A stretch of DNA of 64,000 nt from assembly GCF_013409345.1 (NCBI RefSeq), contig NZ_JACCBB010000001.1:1984001-2048000 (forward strand), given 5' to 3'. Under the pieces are notes generated by a model. The model did no database searches, had not been told where the DNA came from, and saw only the letters and a list, made by a program, of their open reading frames with translations. Below are positions 24,341 through 32,716 of the stretch, piece by piece (the first letter of the stretch is position 1; every line of letters starts with the position of its first letter). This DNA comes from Kineococcus aurantiacus (GTDB taxonomy: Bacteria > Actinomycetota > Actinomycetes > Actinomycetales > Kineococcaceae). A program made the position numbers and the translations under genes.

Positions 24341-25291
24341 TCAGCCCTTGACGGCGCCGATCATGACGCCCTTCGCGAAGTGCCGCTGCAGGAACGGGTA
24401 CACGAGCAGGATGGGGACGATCGCGATGACGAGGATCGCCATCTGCAGGGGCAGCTGGGGCGGCAGCGCCTCCGCCCCGCCGACCTGGTCACCGCCGATC
24501 GTGGTCTGGTTGACGACGTAGGTCCGCAGCACGAGGGCCATGGGCCACTTGTCGCTGGACTGGATGTAGAGCAGGGCGTTGAAGAAGGCGTTCCAGTAGG
24601 CGACGGCGTAGAACAGGCCGATGACGGCCAGCACGGCCTTCGACAACGGCAGCACGATGCGCAGCAGGATCGTCCCGGCCCCGACGCCGTCGATGGCGGC
24701 GGACTCGAACAGCTCCTTGGGCAGTTCCTGGAAGAACGCGCGCATGACGATGACGTTGAAGGCGTTGACCAGGACGGGCAGCACCAGGGACCACCAGGAG
24801 TCGAGGAGGTGGAACTCCTTGACGACGAGGTAGCTGGGGATGAGGCCCGGGGAGAACAGCACGGCGCCCAGCACGAGCATCAGGACGGGTTTGGCGCCCC
24901 AGGCCCGGGGCCGGGACAGCCAGTACGCCAGACCGGCCGTGGCGGCCAGGGACAGCAGGGTCCCGACGACGGTGATGCCGACGGAGACGACGACCGCGCG
25001 GGTGACGACCCCGCCGGACAGGACGGCCGTGTAGGAGTCGAGGTTCACGCCGCCGCCGGGCCACATGACCATGCCGCCGCCGGCGTCGTTGATCGTCTCC
25101 TGGTCGGCCAGCGACGTCGCGATGACGGACCAGAACGGGATGACGACGACGGCCACGGCGAAGCCCAGGACGATGAACTTCAGGGCCTGGGTGACGGGCC
25201 CGGGCTTCTCCATCCACGGGGGCCGGCGGCCGTCCTTGGTGAACGTGCGGACGGTGTCGTCGCCGATGGTCGCGTTCTCGAGCGTGGTCAC
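24341..25291 (-). CDS. ABC transporter permease, LplC-like
   Basis: A 316-residue CUT1-family permease with six helices and a cytoplasmic EAA-type loop (LFESAAIDGVGAGTILLRIVLPLSKAV) that docks the ATPase. An acidic/basic N-terminal extension of about 40 residues precedes the first helix. It overlaps the upstream permease by four bases and is 39 bp before the binding-protein gene. The pattern permease-permease-binding protein is typical of Lpl/YtcP-YteP systems in which the ATPase is supplied in trans, probably MsiK elsewhere. Confidence 0.9.
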   Translation of the reverse strand: MTTLENATIGDDTVRTFTKDGRRPPWMEKPGPVTQALKFIVLGFAVAVVVIPFWSVIATSLADQETINDAGGGMVMWPGGGVNLDSYTAVLSGGVVTRAVVVSVGITVVGTLLSLAATAGLAYWLSRPRAWGAKPVLMLVLGAVLFSPGLIPSYLVVKEFHLLDSWWSLVLPVLVNAFNVIVMRAFFQELPKELFESAAIDGVGAGTILLRIVLPLSKAVLAVIGLFYAVAYWNAFFNALLYIQSSDKWPMALVLRTYVVNQTTIGGDQVGGAEALPPQLPLQMAILVIAIVPILLVYPFLQRHFAKGVMIGAVKG

Positions 25292-26295
25292 TTCTCGTAC
25301 ACCCCTCTCTCACCGAAGGCGTGGGCCAGTTTGTTCGCGCCGACGACCAGCAGGACCCCGACGAGCCCCTTGACGAGGCCGGCGGCGGCGGAGGTGCCCC
25401 AGTTCCCGCCGAGGATGCCGTTGTTGTAGACCCAGGTGTCGAGCACCTCGCTGGCCTGCAACCCGACGGGACCCTGCTGCAGGAGGATCTGCTCGAACCC
25501 CACGGACAGGCTGCTGCCCAGGCGCAGGATGAGCAGCAGGACGATGAGGCCCTTGAGCGCCGGCAGGGTGATGTGCCACAGGCGCTGGCGCGCGTTCGCG
25601 CCGTCGACGGCGGCCGCCTCGTACTGCTCCTGGTCGATGCGGGAGATCGCGGCGAGGAACAGGATGGTCCCCCAGCCGGCGTCCTTCCAGATGGCCTGGC
25701 TGGTGATGAGCGCCTTGAACAGCTCCGGGGCGCCGATGACGTGCAGGACCGGCAGGTCGTGCTGGACGAGGAACGTGTTGAGCATCCCGGCGTTGCCGAG
25801 CATCTGCTGGAACAGCGCGACGACGATGACCCAGGACAGGAAGTGCGGCAGGTAGAGGATCGACTGCAGGGTCCGCTTGAGCCGCTCCCCCGCCAGGCTG
25901 TTGAGCACCAGGGCCAGCGCCAGCGGCACGGGGAAGATCAGCACGGTCTGGATGATCGTCAGGATCACGGTGTTCCACAGCGCGTTGCGGAACTCGGGGT
26001 TCCCGTCCCAGAGGAAGGAGAAGTTCTGCCAGCCCACCCAGTCGGACTCGGTGAGCCCGAGGTAGGGCTGGTAGTCCTGCCAGGCGATGACGTTGCCCAG
26101 CAGCGGGACGTAGTGGAAGACGACGAGGGCCAGGGCGCCGGGGAGGCCGAGCACGACCAGGAGGGCCTGGTCGCGGGTCAGCCGGGGGCGGCGGCGGGTG
26201 CGCGCGGCCGCGGTGGTCGCGGTCGTCACGGCCGGTCCGGGCGGTGCCGCCACGGCCGCCCCCCGGGTCGTCTCACGGGTCGGGTTCGATCTCAC
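25288..26295 (-). CDS. ABC transporter permease, LplB-like
   Basis: A 335-residue CUT1 permease. The first 45 residues are cytoplasmic and basic (ARTRRRPRLTRDQ); about six helices follow. The EAA loop reads QYEAAAVDGANARQRLWHITLPAL. It is the first gene of its operon, and a LacI-type palindrome lies 90 bp upstream, so the importer is probably under a LacI-family repressor encoded outside this window. Its four-base overlap with the next permease couples their translation. Confidence 0.9.
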   Translation of the reverse strand: MRSNPTRETTRGAAVAAPPGPAVTTATTAAARTRRRPRLTRDQALLVVLGLPGALALVVFHYVPLLGNVIAWQDYQPYLGLTESDWVGWQNFSFLWDGNPEFRNALWNTVILTIIQTVLIFPVPLALALVLNSLAGERLKRTLQSILYLPHFLSWVIVVALFQQMLGNAGMLNTFLVQHDLPVLHVIGAPELFKALITSQAIWKDAGWGTILFLAAISRIDQEQYEAAAVDGANARQRLWHITLPALKGLIVLLLILRLGSSLSVGFEQILLQQGPVGLQASEVLDTWVYNNGILGGNWGTSAAAGLVKGLVGVLLVVGANKLAHAFGERGVYEK

Positions 26296-26385
26296 CTTCG
26301 AGCTCCTGCCATGTCACCTGCGAGGTCACCTGCACGGTCGGCCGCCGGTCCGGGCGGGCCCCGTCGACGAGCGCCCACCACGAGG

Positions 26386-26399
26386 GGTAAACGCTTACC
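26386..26399. promoter_or_regulatory. LacI-family operator candidate upstream of the Lpl-like importer
   Basis: GGTAAACGCTTACC has inverted arms GGTAA/TTACC around a central ACGC; the central CG and TAA/TTA halves match LacI/CcpA-family operators. It lies 90 bp upstream of the first permease in a 200-bp intergenic gap that otherwise shows nothing I can name. Confidence 0.65.
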
Positions 26400-26495
26400 G
26401 TCGTGGCGCGGGTCGACGCCGGTACGGACCGCCCACCGGCGGAAGGGTCGGCAGCGCCGCGTCACGCCGCGCTGCGGTGGTTCAGCTGACCGTCC

Positions 26496-27368
26496 TCACG
26501 CCACGGTCACGGCGCCCAGCACCTCCCTGGCCCACTCGAACGAGAGGCGGTGCGACAGCGCCACGGACCCCACGCTCGGGTGGTCGACCTCGATCATGAA
26601 GTCGCCGTCGTAGTCGTCCGGCAGCGCCGCCAGGACCGCGCCGAGGTCGAGGACGCCGCGACCGGGTTCGGCCCACAGCCGCCCGCTGCCGGAGAGCTCC
26701 CGGTACCCGCCCGTGGCGTCCTGCGCCGGCAGGTGGTCGGGGTACACGTCCTTGAGGTGGATGCCGCCGACGCGGTCGGCGTAGCGGCGGACGAGCGCGA
26801 CGGGGTCGGCCCCGGCCCAGCGCAGGTGGCCCGTGTCGGGCCCGAAACCCAGCAGGTCCGGGCCGAGGGTGTCCAGCAGCGTCGTCACCTCCTCCTCGGT
26901 CTCGAACACCCCGCCGACGTGGGAGTGGTGCAGCGGCCGGATCCCCTCCGACAGCAGCACCTCGCACACCCGCCCGGCGTTCTCCACGGCCCGGTCGAAC
27001 CGTCCCCGGTCGAACCCGGCCCCCACGGCGGGGCGCGCCATCCGGGCGGGGACCGCCATCGAGGAGAGCATGGTGCGGTCCAGCCCCAGCTCGGCCTGCG
27101 TGGCGGCGAACCGCCGCGCCTGGTCCAGCACCTGCGCCATGTCGACCGTCTCGTCCAGCGCGCTGGAGAACAGGCTGATCGACGGGCTCAACCCGAAACC
27201 GTCGATCCACCGGGCGTACTCGGCCGCGGGCATGCCCTCGGGCACGTCGGCCTTGACGGCGGTGAAGCCGATCTCCCGGAAGTCGGTGAAGGCCTGCTCG
27301 AAGACCTCCCGCGTCTTGCCGGCCTGCGACCAGTACGGGATGGGGTTCGCGGCGATCCTGCGGGTCAC
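26496..27368 (-). CDS. Sugar-phosphate isomerase/epimerase, TIM-barrel
   Basis: A 290-residue protein of the xylose-isomerase-like TIM-barrel family (AP endonuclease family 2). Metal-ligand stretches are PLHHSHVGG, GFGPDTGHLRW, GGIHLKDVYPDH and IEVDHPSVG. Relatives include IolE (inosose dehydratase), IolI, hydroxypyruvate isomerase and 3-ketoglucoside-type hydrolases. It is nine bases downstream of a Gfo/Idh/MocA dehydrogenase on the same strand, a frequent pair in cyclitol and 3-keto-sugar catabolism, which together with the adjacent importer suggests they work on its substrate. The exact reaction cannot be read from the sequence. Confidence 0.82.
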   Translation of the reverse strand: MTRRIAANPIPYWSQAGKTREVFEQAFTDFREIGFTAVKADVPEGMPAAEYARWIDGFGLSPSISLFSSALDETVDMAQVLDQARRFAATQAELGLDRTMLSSMAVPARMARPAVGAGFDRGRFDRAVENAGRVCEVLLSEGIRPLHHSHVGGVFETEEEVTTLLDTLGPDLLGFGPDTGHLRWAGADPVALVRRYADRVGGIHLKDVYPDHLPAQDATGGYRELSGSGRLWAEPGRGVLDLGAVLAALPDDYDGDFMIEVDHPSVGSVALSHRLSFEWAREVLGAVTVA

Positions 27369-27377
27369 GGTCCCTCC

Positions 27378-28472
27378 TCACGCCACCGGGACGGGGGCCA
27401 GCGGCACCGGCCGTCCCGTCCGCTGCGACTCGTACAGGCCGGTGATGACGGCGACCGCCCGGCGGTTCTCCTCCAGCCCCACCCGCACGGTCCCCTCCCC
27501 GCGCAGCGCGGCGAGGAAGTCGCGGTACTGGTCCAGGTGCGCGTCCGGCATCGCACCGGCCACCGAGACGACGGGGGCCGGCAGGGAACCGTCGGGCCCG
27601 GCGAACCGCTGCACCTGGTTCGCGGCCCCGCGCCCGCCCATGAACGCCTCGGGCGCCTCCTGGCCGGGGGGCGTGCCGTGGAAGTAGACGAGGCGGTCGT
27701 CCTCGACGACCGCCGACCCCCGGTCGCCGTGGACCTGCAGGCGGGTGCTCAGCCCCGGGTAGACGGACGTCGAGGCGTGGACGGTCGCCAGCGCCCCGGA
27801 GGCGAAGCGGACGACGCCGACGGCGACGTCCTCGACCTCGATGCGCTCGTGGGCCAGGGTCCCGGTGAACCCGGACACCTCGACCGGTTCGCCCAGGGCG
27901 GCCACCAGGAGGTCGACGGTGTGCACGCCCTGGTTCATGAGGGCGCCCCCGCCGTCCAGGGCCCACGTCCCCCGCCACTGCCCGGAGTCGTAGTAGGTCT
28001 GCCCCCGCCACCAGTCGACGTTCGCGACGGCGGAGGTGATGCGGCCGAACTCCCCCGCGCGCACGGCGTCCAGCACGATCCGCGCGGAGGGGTCGAAGCG
28101 GTGCTGGGAGACGACGCCGACGAGGGTGCCGGCGCGGTCGCGGGCCGCGATGAGCTCGTCGATGCGCTCGACGGTCGTCTCGGCGGGTTTCTCGACGAGG
28201 ACGTGCTTGCCGGCCGCCAGCGCCTCCCGGGCCACCTCGCCGTGCAGCCCGGTGGGGGTGCAGACGACGACGACGTCGACCGGCGTGGACCGCAGGGCCT
28301 CCTCCAGGGACGTGAACGGCCGGCCGCCGCGCTCGGCAGCCAGCTCCCGGGCGCGGTCGGCCACCACGTCCACGACGGCGACGAGCTCGGCCTCCTCGGC
28401 GAGCTGGTGCAGGACGAGACCGTGCTGGCGGGCGATCACGCCGCCCCCGACGACGGCGAACCGGGTCCTCAT
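27378..28472 (-). CDS. Gfo/Idh/MocA-family NAD(P)-dependent dehydrogenase
   Basis: A 364-residue protein: an N-terminal Rossmann domain (FAVVGGGVIARQHG), VVVCTPTGLHGEVAREALAAGKHVLVEKPAE with the invariant EKP Lys, then a C-terminal alpha/beta domain with DGGGALMNQGVHTVDLLVAALG (catalytic His in VHTVD). It oxidises a hydroxyl of a sugar or cyclitol using NAD(P). The first gene of an operon with the isomerase; divergent from an aldo/keto reductase. The 163-bp divergent gap includes a 12-bp palindrome GATCGATCGATC (28557-28568) and further CGATCG half-sites, which might be an operator, but I hold this only weakly. Confidence 0.87.
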   Translation of the reverse strand: MRTRFAVVGGGVIARQHGLVLHQLAEEAELVAVVDVVADRARELAAERGGRPFTSLEEALRSTPVDVVVVCTPTGLHGEVAREALAAGKHVLVEKPAETTVERIDELIAARDRAGTLVGVVSQHRFDPSARIVLDAVRAGEFGRITSAVANVDWWRGQTYYDSGQWRGTWALDGGGALMNQGVHTVDLLVAALGEPVEVSGFTGTLAHERIEVEDVAVGVVRFASGALATVHASTSVYPGLSTRLQVHGDRGSAVVEDDRLVYFHGTPPGQEAPEAFMGGRGAANQVQRFAGPDGSLPAPVVSVAGAMPDAHLDQYRDFLAALRGEGTVRVGLEENRRAVAVITGLYESQRTGRPVPLAPVPVA

Positions 28473-28635
28473 GCGGGCTCCACAGGGTCACGAACCCCTC
28501 GTCGTCGAGGCGTTCTCGGTGCCGTCACCGTGCCGTGGCCCGTCCGACCCGGTCAAGATCGATCGATCCGCCCCGATCGAACGGTCACCGGTGGTCCCGG
28601 CTGCCCCGGGACCGGTCGTGGGGCAGAGTCGCCCC

Positions 28636-29604
28636 ATGGACTACGTCAAGCTCGGCCACACCGGCCTCGAGGTGTCCCGGCTCGTGCTCGGCTGCATGAG
28701 CTACGGGGACCCCGCGCGCGGCGGCCACGCCTGGACGCTGCCGGAGGAGGAGAGCACCCCCTTCCTGCACCGCGCCCTCGACGCGGGCGTCAACTTCTTC
28801 GACACCGCCAACGTGTACTCCGACGGCTCCAGCGAGGAGATCGTCGGCAAGGTGCTGCTGGGGGCCGTGCCGCGCGACCAGGTCGTCATCGCCACCAAGG
28901 TGTTCAACCGGATGCGCCCCGGGCCCAACGGCGCGGGCCTGTCGCGGCACGCGATCCTCACCGAGATCGACAACTCCCTGCGCCGCCTGGGCACCGACTA
29001 CGTCGACCTCTACCAGATCCACCGCTTCGACCCCTCGGTCCCGCTGGAGGAGACGCTGCAGGCCCTGCACGACGTCGTCCAGGCCGGCAAGGTCCGCTAC
29101 CTGGGCGCCAGCTCCATGTGGGCGTGGCAGTTCGCCAAGGCGCTGCACCTGCAGGACCTCAACGGCTGGACCCGGTTCGTCACCATGCAGAACCACTACA
29201 ACCTCCTCTACCGCGAGGAGGAGCGCGAGATGCTGCCGCTGTGCGCCGACGAGGGCATCGGCGTCATCCCGTGGAGCCCGCTGGCCCGCGGGAAGCTGAC
29301 GCGCGACTGGTCGGAGGCGACGAACCGCTCCGACAAGGACGAGTTCGGCAAGACGCTCTACCAGGACTCCGACGCCGACGTCGTGGCCGCCGTGGCCCGC
29401 GTCGCCGAGCGGCGCGGGGTGCCCCGCGCCCAGGTCGCGCTCGCGTGGGTCGCCCAGCACCCGGTGGTGACGGCCCCCATCGTGGGCGCGACGAAGCCGC
29501 ACCACCTCGACGACGCGCTGGCGGCGCTGGACCTGGAGCTGACCGACGAGGAGGTCGCCGAGCTGGAGGAGCCCTACGCCCCGCACGAGGTCGCGGGGTT
29601 CTGA
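28636..29604 (+). CDS. Aldo/keto reductase
   Basis: A 322-residue AKR enzyme, NADPH-dependent carbonyl reductase. GVNFFDTANVYSDGSSEE holds catalytic Asp and Tyr, ATKVF the Lys, and YQIHRFD the His. It is closest in style to the YghZ/PhlB-like AKR11-type subgroup (LGHTGLEVSRLVLGCMSYGDP and RAQVALAWVAQHPVVTAPIVGATKPHHLDDALAALDLEL). Start ATG at 28636. Its neighbour across the divergent gap is the sugar dehydrogenase, so a role in the same sugar metabolism is possible. The gene ends at a large palindromic repeat. Confidence 0.9.
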   Translation: MDYVKLGHTGLEVSRLVLGCMSYGDPARGGHAWTLPEEESTPFLHRALDAGVNFFDTANVYSDGSSEEIVGKVLLGAVPRDQVVIATKVFNRMRPGPNGAGLSRHAILTEIDNSLRRLGTDYVDLYQIHRFDPSVPLEETLQALHDVVQAGKVRYLGASSMWAWQFAKALHLQDLNGWTRFVTMQNHYNLLYREEEREMLPLCADEGIGVIPWSPLARGKLTRDWSEATNRSDKDEFGKTLYQDSDADVVAAVARVAERRGVPRAQVALAWVAQHPVVTAPIVGATKPHHLDDALAALDLELTDEEVAELEEPYAPHEVAGF

Positions 29605-29620
29605 CCCGCTCCGGCACAGG

Positions 29621-29736
29621 AGTGCTCGATCACGACAGTGCTTGATCACGACAGTGCTCGATCACCGCGGGACGGGACCTACCGCTCCGCGGTGATCAAG
29701 CACTTCGGTGGTCGAGGACTTCGGTGGTCGAGCGCT
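29621..29736. repeat. Palindromic intergenic repeat, unit GTGATCAAGCACT (copy C, largest)
   Basis: Three inverted-orientation units (29621-29633, 29637-29649, 29653-29665, spaced 16 bp) are mirrored by three forward units (29692-29704, and degenerate copies GTGGTCGAGGACT at 29708-29720 and GTGGTCGAGCGCT at 29724-29736), also 16 bp apart. The whole forms a 116-bp palindrome between two converging genes, consistent with a bidirectional terminator. The outer units have diverged, some by compensating changes. Confidence 0.88.
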
Positions 29737-29745
29737 CCGGGGACC

Positions 29746-29988
29746 TCAGAGGTCGCGCTGGGTGGTCTGACGGGTCGTGGTCCCCGAGCGCGGGTCGGCG
29801 GTGGTAGTGCTCGTGGTCCGGCGCGTGCGGGGCCGGAACAGGGCGAACTCGAGGATGATCCCGAGCACGCCGACCAGCATGAGGATGACGCCCACGGTGT
29901 GGACGTCGACCCCGGACACCGAGAAGGTGACCGCGAAGGTCAGGATCGCCCCGACCGCGATCAGGAAGATGCTCGTGCCTAGACGCAT
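29746..29988 (-). CDS. Small two-TM protein of the DUF6458 type
   Basis: An 80-residue protein with two hydrophobic helices (LGTSIFLIAVGAILTFAV and VGVILMLVGVLGIILEFALF, with the segment FSVSGVDVHTVG between) and a Thr/Arg-rich cytoplasmic tail. This shape matches the small actinobacterial DUF6458 membrane proteins of unknown function. It starts with ATG and stands alone between the palindromic repeat and the SorC regulator. Confidence 0.8.
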   Translation of the reverse strand: MRLGTSIFLIAVGAILTFAVTFSVSGVDVHTVGVILMLVGVLGIILEFALFRPRTRRTTSTTTADPRSGTTTRQTTQRDL

Positions 29989-30057
29989 CCCCTGAGCGTG
30001 CCGTGCCCGGCGCGGTTCCGCGCGCGGAACCGCGCCGGACGGGTGAGCGCCCCGCCC

Positions 30058-31029
30058 TCAGGCCGTCTCGAGGACGGCGCGCGCCAGCGAGGAGTGCGTC
30101 ACGAGGGTGGAGACGATCCCGCTGCGCAGGACGGCGGCGGTGGCCTCGGCGCGCAGGTCCCCGCAGGCCATGGCGACGACGTCGGGCGTGGCGCGCAGCT
30201 GGGCCCCGGTGACGCCGACGATCCGGTCGGACAGGGCGTCGATCTCCCGGCCGTCCCGGCCCAGGAGGACGCCGGTGATCTCGGCGACGACGCCGGCGGC
30301 CGACAGGGTGTGCCGGTCGGCGTCCCCGAGGGAGTCCAGGGCGGTCGACTCCCCCGGGCTCCAGGCCCCGACCGAGACGACGGCCCGGGTGAGCCGGTCC
30401 AGCTCGGCCAGGGCCTCGCTGATGCCCGACTGCGCGCGCAGGCCGTCGGCGGTGACGGCGTCGGGGACGGCGAGGGGGGCGTAGAAGGTGGTGGCGGAGG
30501 ACCCGGTGGCCTCGGCGGCGCGGCGGACGAGCTCGACGGCGCTCTCCTCGACGTCGGGGCGGGGCAGCGCCCCGGAGAGCTGGACGAACCGGCAGCCCAG
30601 GCCGGCCGACAGCAGCGCGGCGAGCTGGGAGATGGTGCGTCCCCAGGCCAGGCCGACGACGTCGTCGGCGGTGGCGCTCTCCTCCAGCAGCCCGGCGGTG
30701 AACCCGGCGACGGCGCGGCGCTGCCCGGGCACGGTGTCGTCCTCGGGGCGCACGACGTAGGCGGCGCGCACGCCGAAGCGCTCGCGCAGCGCGTCGGCGA
30801 GGTCGCCGTCCAGGGAGCTGGGGACGACGACCTGGATCTGCACCAGGCCGGCCTCCTGGGCGTCGGCGAGCAGGCGGGCGACCTTGAAGCGGCTGACGCC
30901 CAGCTGGCGGGCGATCTCGACCTTGGTCAGCCCCTCGACGTAGAAGCGCCGGGCCGCTGCGGCCGCCAGCGCCAGGGCGCTGGTGGACAGGCGTCGGGAC
31001 GCGGTACCGCGCGCGGGCGTCTTCGCCAT
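30058..31029 (-). CDS. SorC-family sugar-responsive transcriptional regulator
   Basis: A 323-residue regulator. The N-terminal helix-turn-helix is RRFYVEGLTKVEIARQLGVSRFKVARLLADA, and the remainder is the SorC/DeoR-type sugar-binding domain (VVGLAWGRTISQLAALL, VQLSGALP, SVGAWSPGES, GVTGAQLRATPDVVAMACG). SorC regulators sense phosphorylated sugars or polyols. The ATG at 31029 has GAGGAAG just before it; further upstream sequence belongs to the divergent operon. It is divergent from the polyol importer, with a palindromic operator candidate in the gap, so it probably controls that operon. Confidence 0.92.
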   Translation of the reverse strand: MAKTPARGTASRRLSTSALALAAAAARRFYVEGLTKVEIARQLGVSRFKVARLLADAQEAGLVQIQVVVPSSLDGDLADALRERFGVRAAYVVRPEDDTVPGQRRAVAGFTAGLLEESATADDVVGLAWGRTISQLAALLSAGLGCRFVQLSGALPRPDVEESAVELVRRAAEATGSSATTFYAPLAVPDAVTADGLRAQSGISEALAELDRLTRAVVSVGAWSPGESTALDSLGDADRHTLSAAGVVAEITGVLLGRDGREIDALSDRIVGVTGAQLRATPDVVAMACGDLRAEATAAVLRSGIVSTLVTHSSLARAVLETA

Positions 31030-31069
31030 GGCACTTCCTCGGGGACGGGGTGGAACGGGGCGGGGCGAG

Positions 31070-31098
31070 TTGACAGTGACCTGTGGAGGAGTCACGAT
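31070..31098 (+). promoter_or_regulatory. Candidate sigma-70-type promoter of the polyol operon
   Basis: TTGACA (31070-31075) is followed after 17 bases by CACGAT (31093-31098), a weak -10. The -35 is exact consensus. The start would be near 31105, with the palindrome at 31118-31133 just downstream, a good position for repression. Confidence 0.5.
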
Positions 31099-31117
31099 CG
31101 TCACAGCTGAGACTAAC

Positions 31118-31133
31118 CCGCTCAAATGAGCGG
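31118..31133. promoter_or_regulatory. SorC-type operator candidate, palindrome CCGCTCAAATGAGCGG
   Basis: The 16-bp site has perfect 7-bp arms around AA and resembles the SorC/DeoR-class TGA...TCA arrangement. It is 85 bp upstream of the binding-protein gene and between it and the SorC gene. Confidence 0.65.
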
Positions 31134-31218
31134 CGGCAACGGTCGAAGACCGGCGGCACCGCCCGGACGGCGCCCCGGACACCTGAACCTCGTCGACGAC
31201 GACACTGGAGGGGACACG

Positions 31219-32634
31219 ATGGCTGGACGTCAGAGCCCGAGCCTGCCCGGCACCACTTCGCGCATCAGCCGGAGGGCCGCGCTCGGCGGGGCCGCCGGGG
31301 TAGGTGGCGCGGCGCTCCTGTCGGCCTGCTCGGGCGCCGGCGGCGGTGGCGCGGGCGGCGGCGGCGGTGGCGGCGGGGACGACAAGACCCTCAACGTCAT
31401 CATGGTCAACAACCCGCAGATGGTGGACCTGCAGAAGCTCACCGCGGACAACTTCACCAAGGAGACCGGCATCACGGTGAAGTACACCGTGCTGCCCGAG
31501 AACGACGTCCGCGACAAGATCAGCCAGGAGTTCTCCAGCCAGGCCGGTCAGTACGACGTCGCCTCGATCTCCAACTACGAGGTCCCGTTCTACTCCACGA
31601 ACGGCTGGCTCGCCCCGCTCGACGACTACATCTCCGCGGACTCGGAGTTCAACCAGGACGACATCCTCAAGCCGCTGGCCACCGCCCTGACCGGTGAGGA
31701 CGGCAAGGTCTACGCCGAGCCGTTCTACGGCGAGAGCTCCTTCCTCATGTACCGCAAGGACGTCTTCGAGGCCAAGGGCCTGACGATGCCGGACAAGCCG
31801 ACCTGGCAGGAGGTGGCCGACTTCGCCGCCCAGCTCGACGGCGCGCAGCCGGGCATGAAGGGCATCGCCCTGCGCGGCCAGCCCGGCTGGGGCCAGGTCT
31901 TCGCCCCGCTGACGACCGTCGTGAACACCTTCGGCGGCACCTGGTTCGACGAGGACTGGACCGCGCAGGTCAACGCCCCGGAGTTCGTCGAGGCCGTGAA
32001 GTTCTACGTCGACCTCGTCCGCGCCCACGGCGAGTCCGGCGCCCCGCAGGCCGGGTTCACCGAGTGCCTCAACGGCATGACCCAGTCGCAGGTCGCCATG
32101 TGGTACGACGCCACGTCGGCCGCCGGGTCCCTCGACGCGGCCGGCTCCCCCGTCGCCGGGAAGATGGGCTACGTCGCCGCCCCGGTCAACAAGACCGACT
32201 CCTCCGGCTGGCTGTACACCTGGGCGTGGGGCGTGCAGAACAAGTCCACCCGCAAGGACAACGCCTGGAAGTTCATCTCCTGGGCCTCCAGCCAGAAGTA
32301 CGAGGAGCTGGTCGGGTCCCAGATCGGCTGGGCCTCCGTGCCCGCCGGCAAGCGCACCTCGACGTACGAGAACGCCGACTACCAGCAGTCCGCGGCGCCG
32401 TTCTACCAGGCGACCCAGGACGCCATCAACGCGGCGAACCCGGAGAACCCCGGCGTGCAGCCCCGGCCGGCCCCCGGCATCCAGTTCATCGCGATCCCCG
32501 AGTTCGCCGACCTGGGGACGCAGGTGTCCCAGTTCGTCTCCTCGGCCATCGCCGGTCAGACCAGCGTCGAGGACGCCTGCGACCAGGGCCAGGAGCTGGC
32601 GACCAAGCTCGTCAGCGACAAGTACAAGAAGTGA
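31219..32634 (+). CDS. ABC polyol-binding lipoprotein
   Basis: A 471-residue binding protein. A Tat-like twin-Arg (ISRRAALGG), hydrophobic segment and lipobox LSAC with cysteine near residue 36 lead into a Gly-rich linker and the family-1 solute-binding fold (NVIMVNNPQMVDLQKLTADNFTKETGI, SNYEVPFYSTNGWLAPLDDYI). This N-terminal sequence resembles SmoE/MtlE-type sorbitol/mannitol binding proteins. The ATG at 31219 has GGAGGGG five bases before it; an earlier in-frame ATG is unlikely. Followed by a stem-loop, two permeases and a polyol dehydrogenase in one operon. Confidence 0.9.
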   Translation: MAGRQSPSLPGTTSRISRRAALGGAAGVGGAALLSACSGAGGGGAGGGGGGGGDDKTLNVIMVNNPQMVDLQKLTADNFTKETGITVKYTVLPENDVRDKISQEFSSQAGQYDVASISNYEVPFYSTNGWLAPLDDYISADSEFNQDDILKPLATALTGEDGKVYAEPFYGESSFLMYRKDVFEAKGLTMPDKPTWQEVADFAAQLDGAQPGMKGIALRGQPGWGQVFAPLTTVVNTFGGTWFDEDWTAQVNAPEFVEAVKFYVDLVRAHGESGAPQAGFTECLNGMTQSQVAMWYDATSAAGSLDAAGSPVAGKMGYVAAPVNKTDSSGWLYTWAWGVQNKSTRKDNAWKFISWASSQKYEELVGSQIGWASVPAGKRTSTYENADYQQSAAPFYQATQDAINAANPENPGVQPRPAPGIQFIAIPEFADLGTQVSQFVSSAIAGQTSVEDACDQGQELATKLVSDKYKK

Positions 32635-32640
32635 CTCCCG

Positions 32641-32672
32641 CCGCGGGCCCCCGGTCCTCCGGGGGCCTGCGG
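32641..32672 (+). terminator. Stem-loop after the binding-protein gene (attenuator or stabiliser)
   Basis: A 14-bp stem with one wobble position (32641-32654 with 32659-32672, loop TCCT) starts six bases past the stop. In importer operons such hairpins commonly lower downstream permease expression or protect the upstream mRNA. Confidence 0.72.
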
Positions 32673-32716
32673 ACTCCCCCGTCGTCGGCTCCCGCCAGCG
32701 TGAAGGACGTCCTTCC

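Noticed and set aside
28557-28590. GATCGATCGATC and nearby CGATCG sites as an operator
   Set aside because: Palindromic but simple and near-repetitive; no known family half-site and no regulator nearby, so not listed as a feature.
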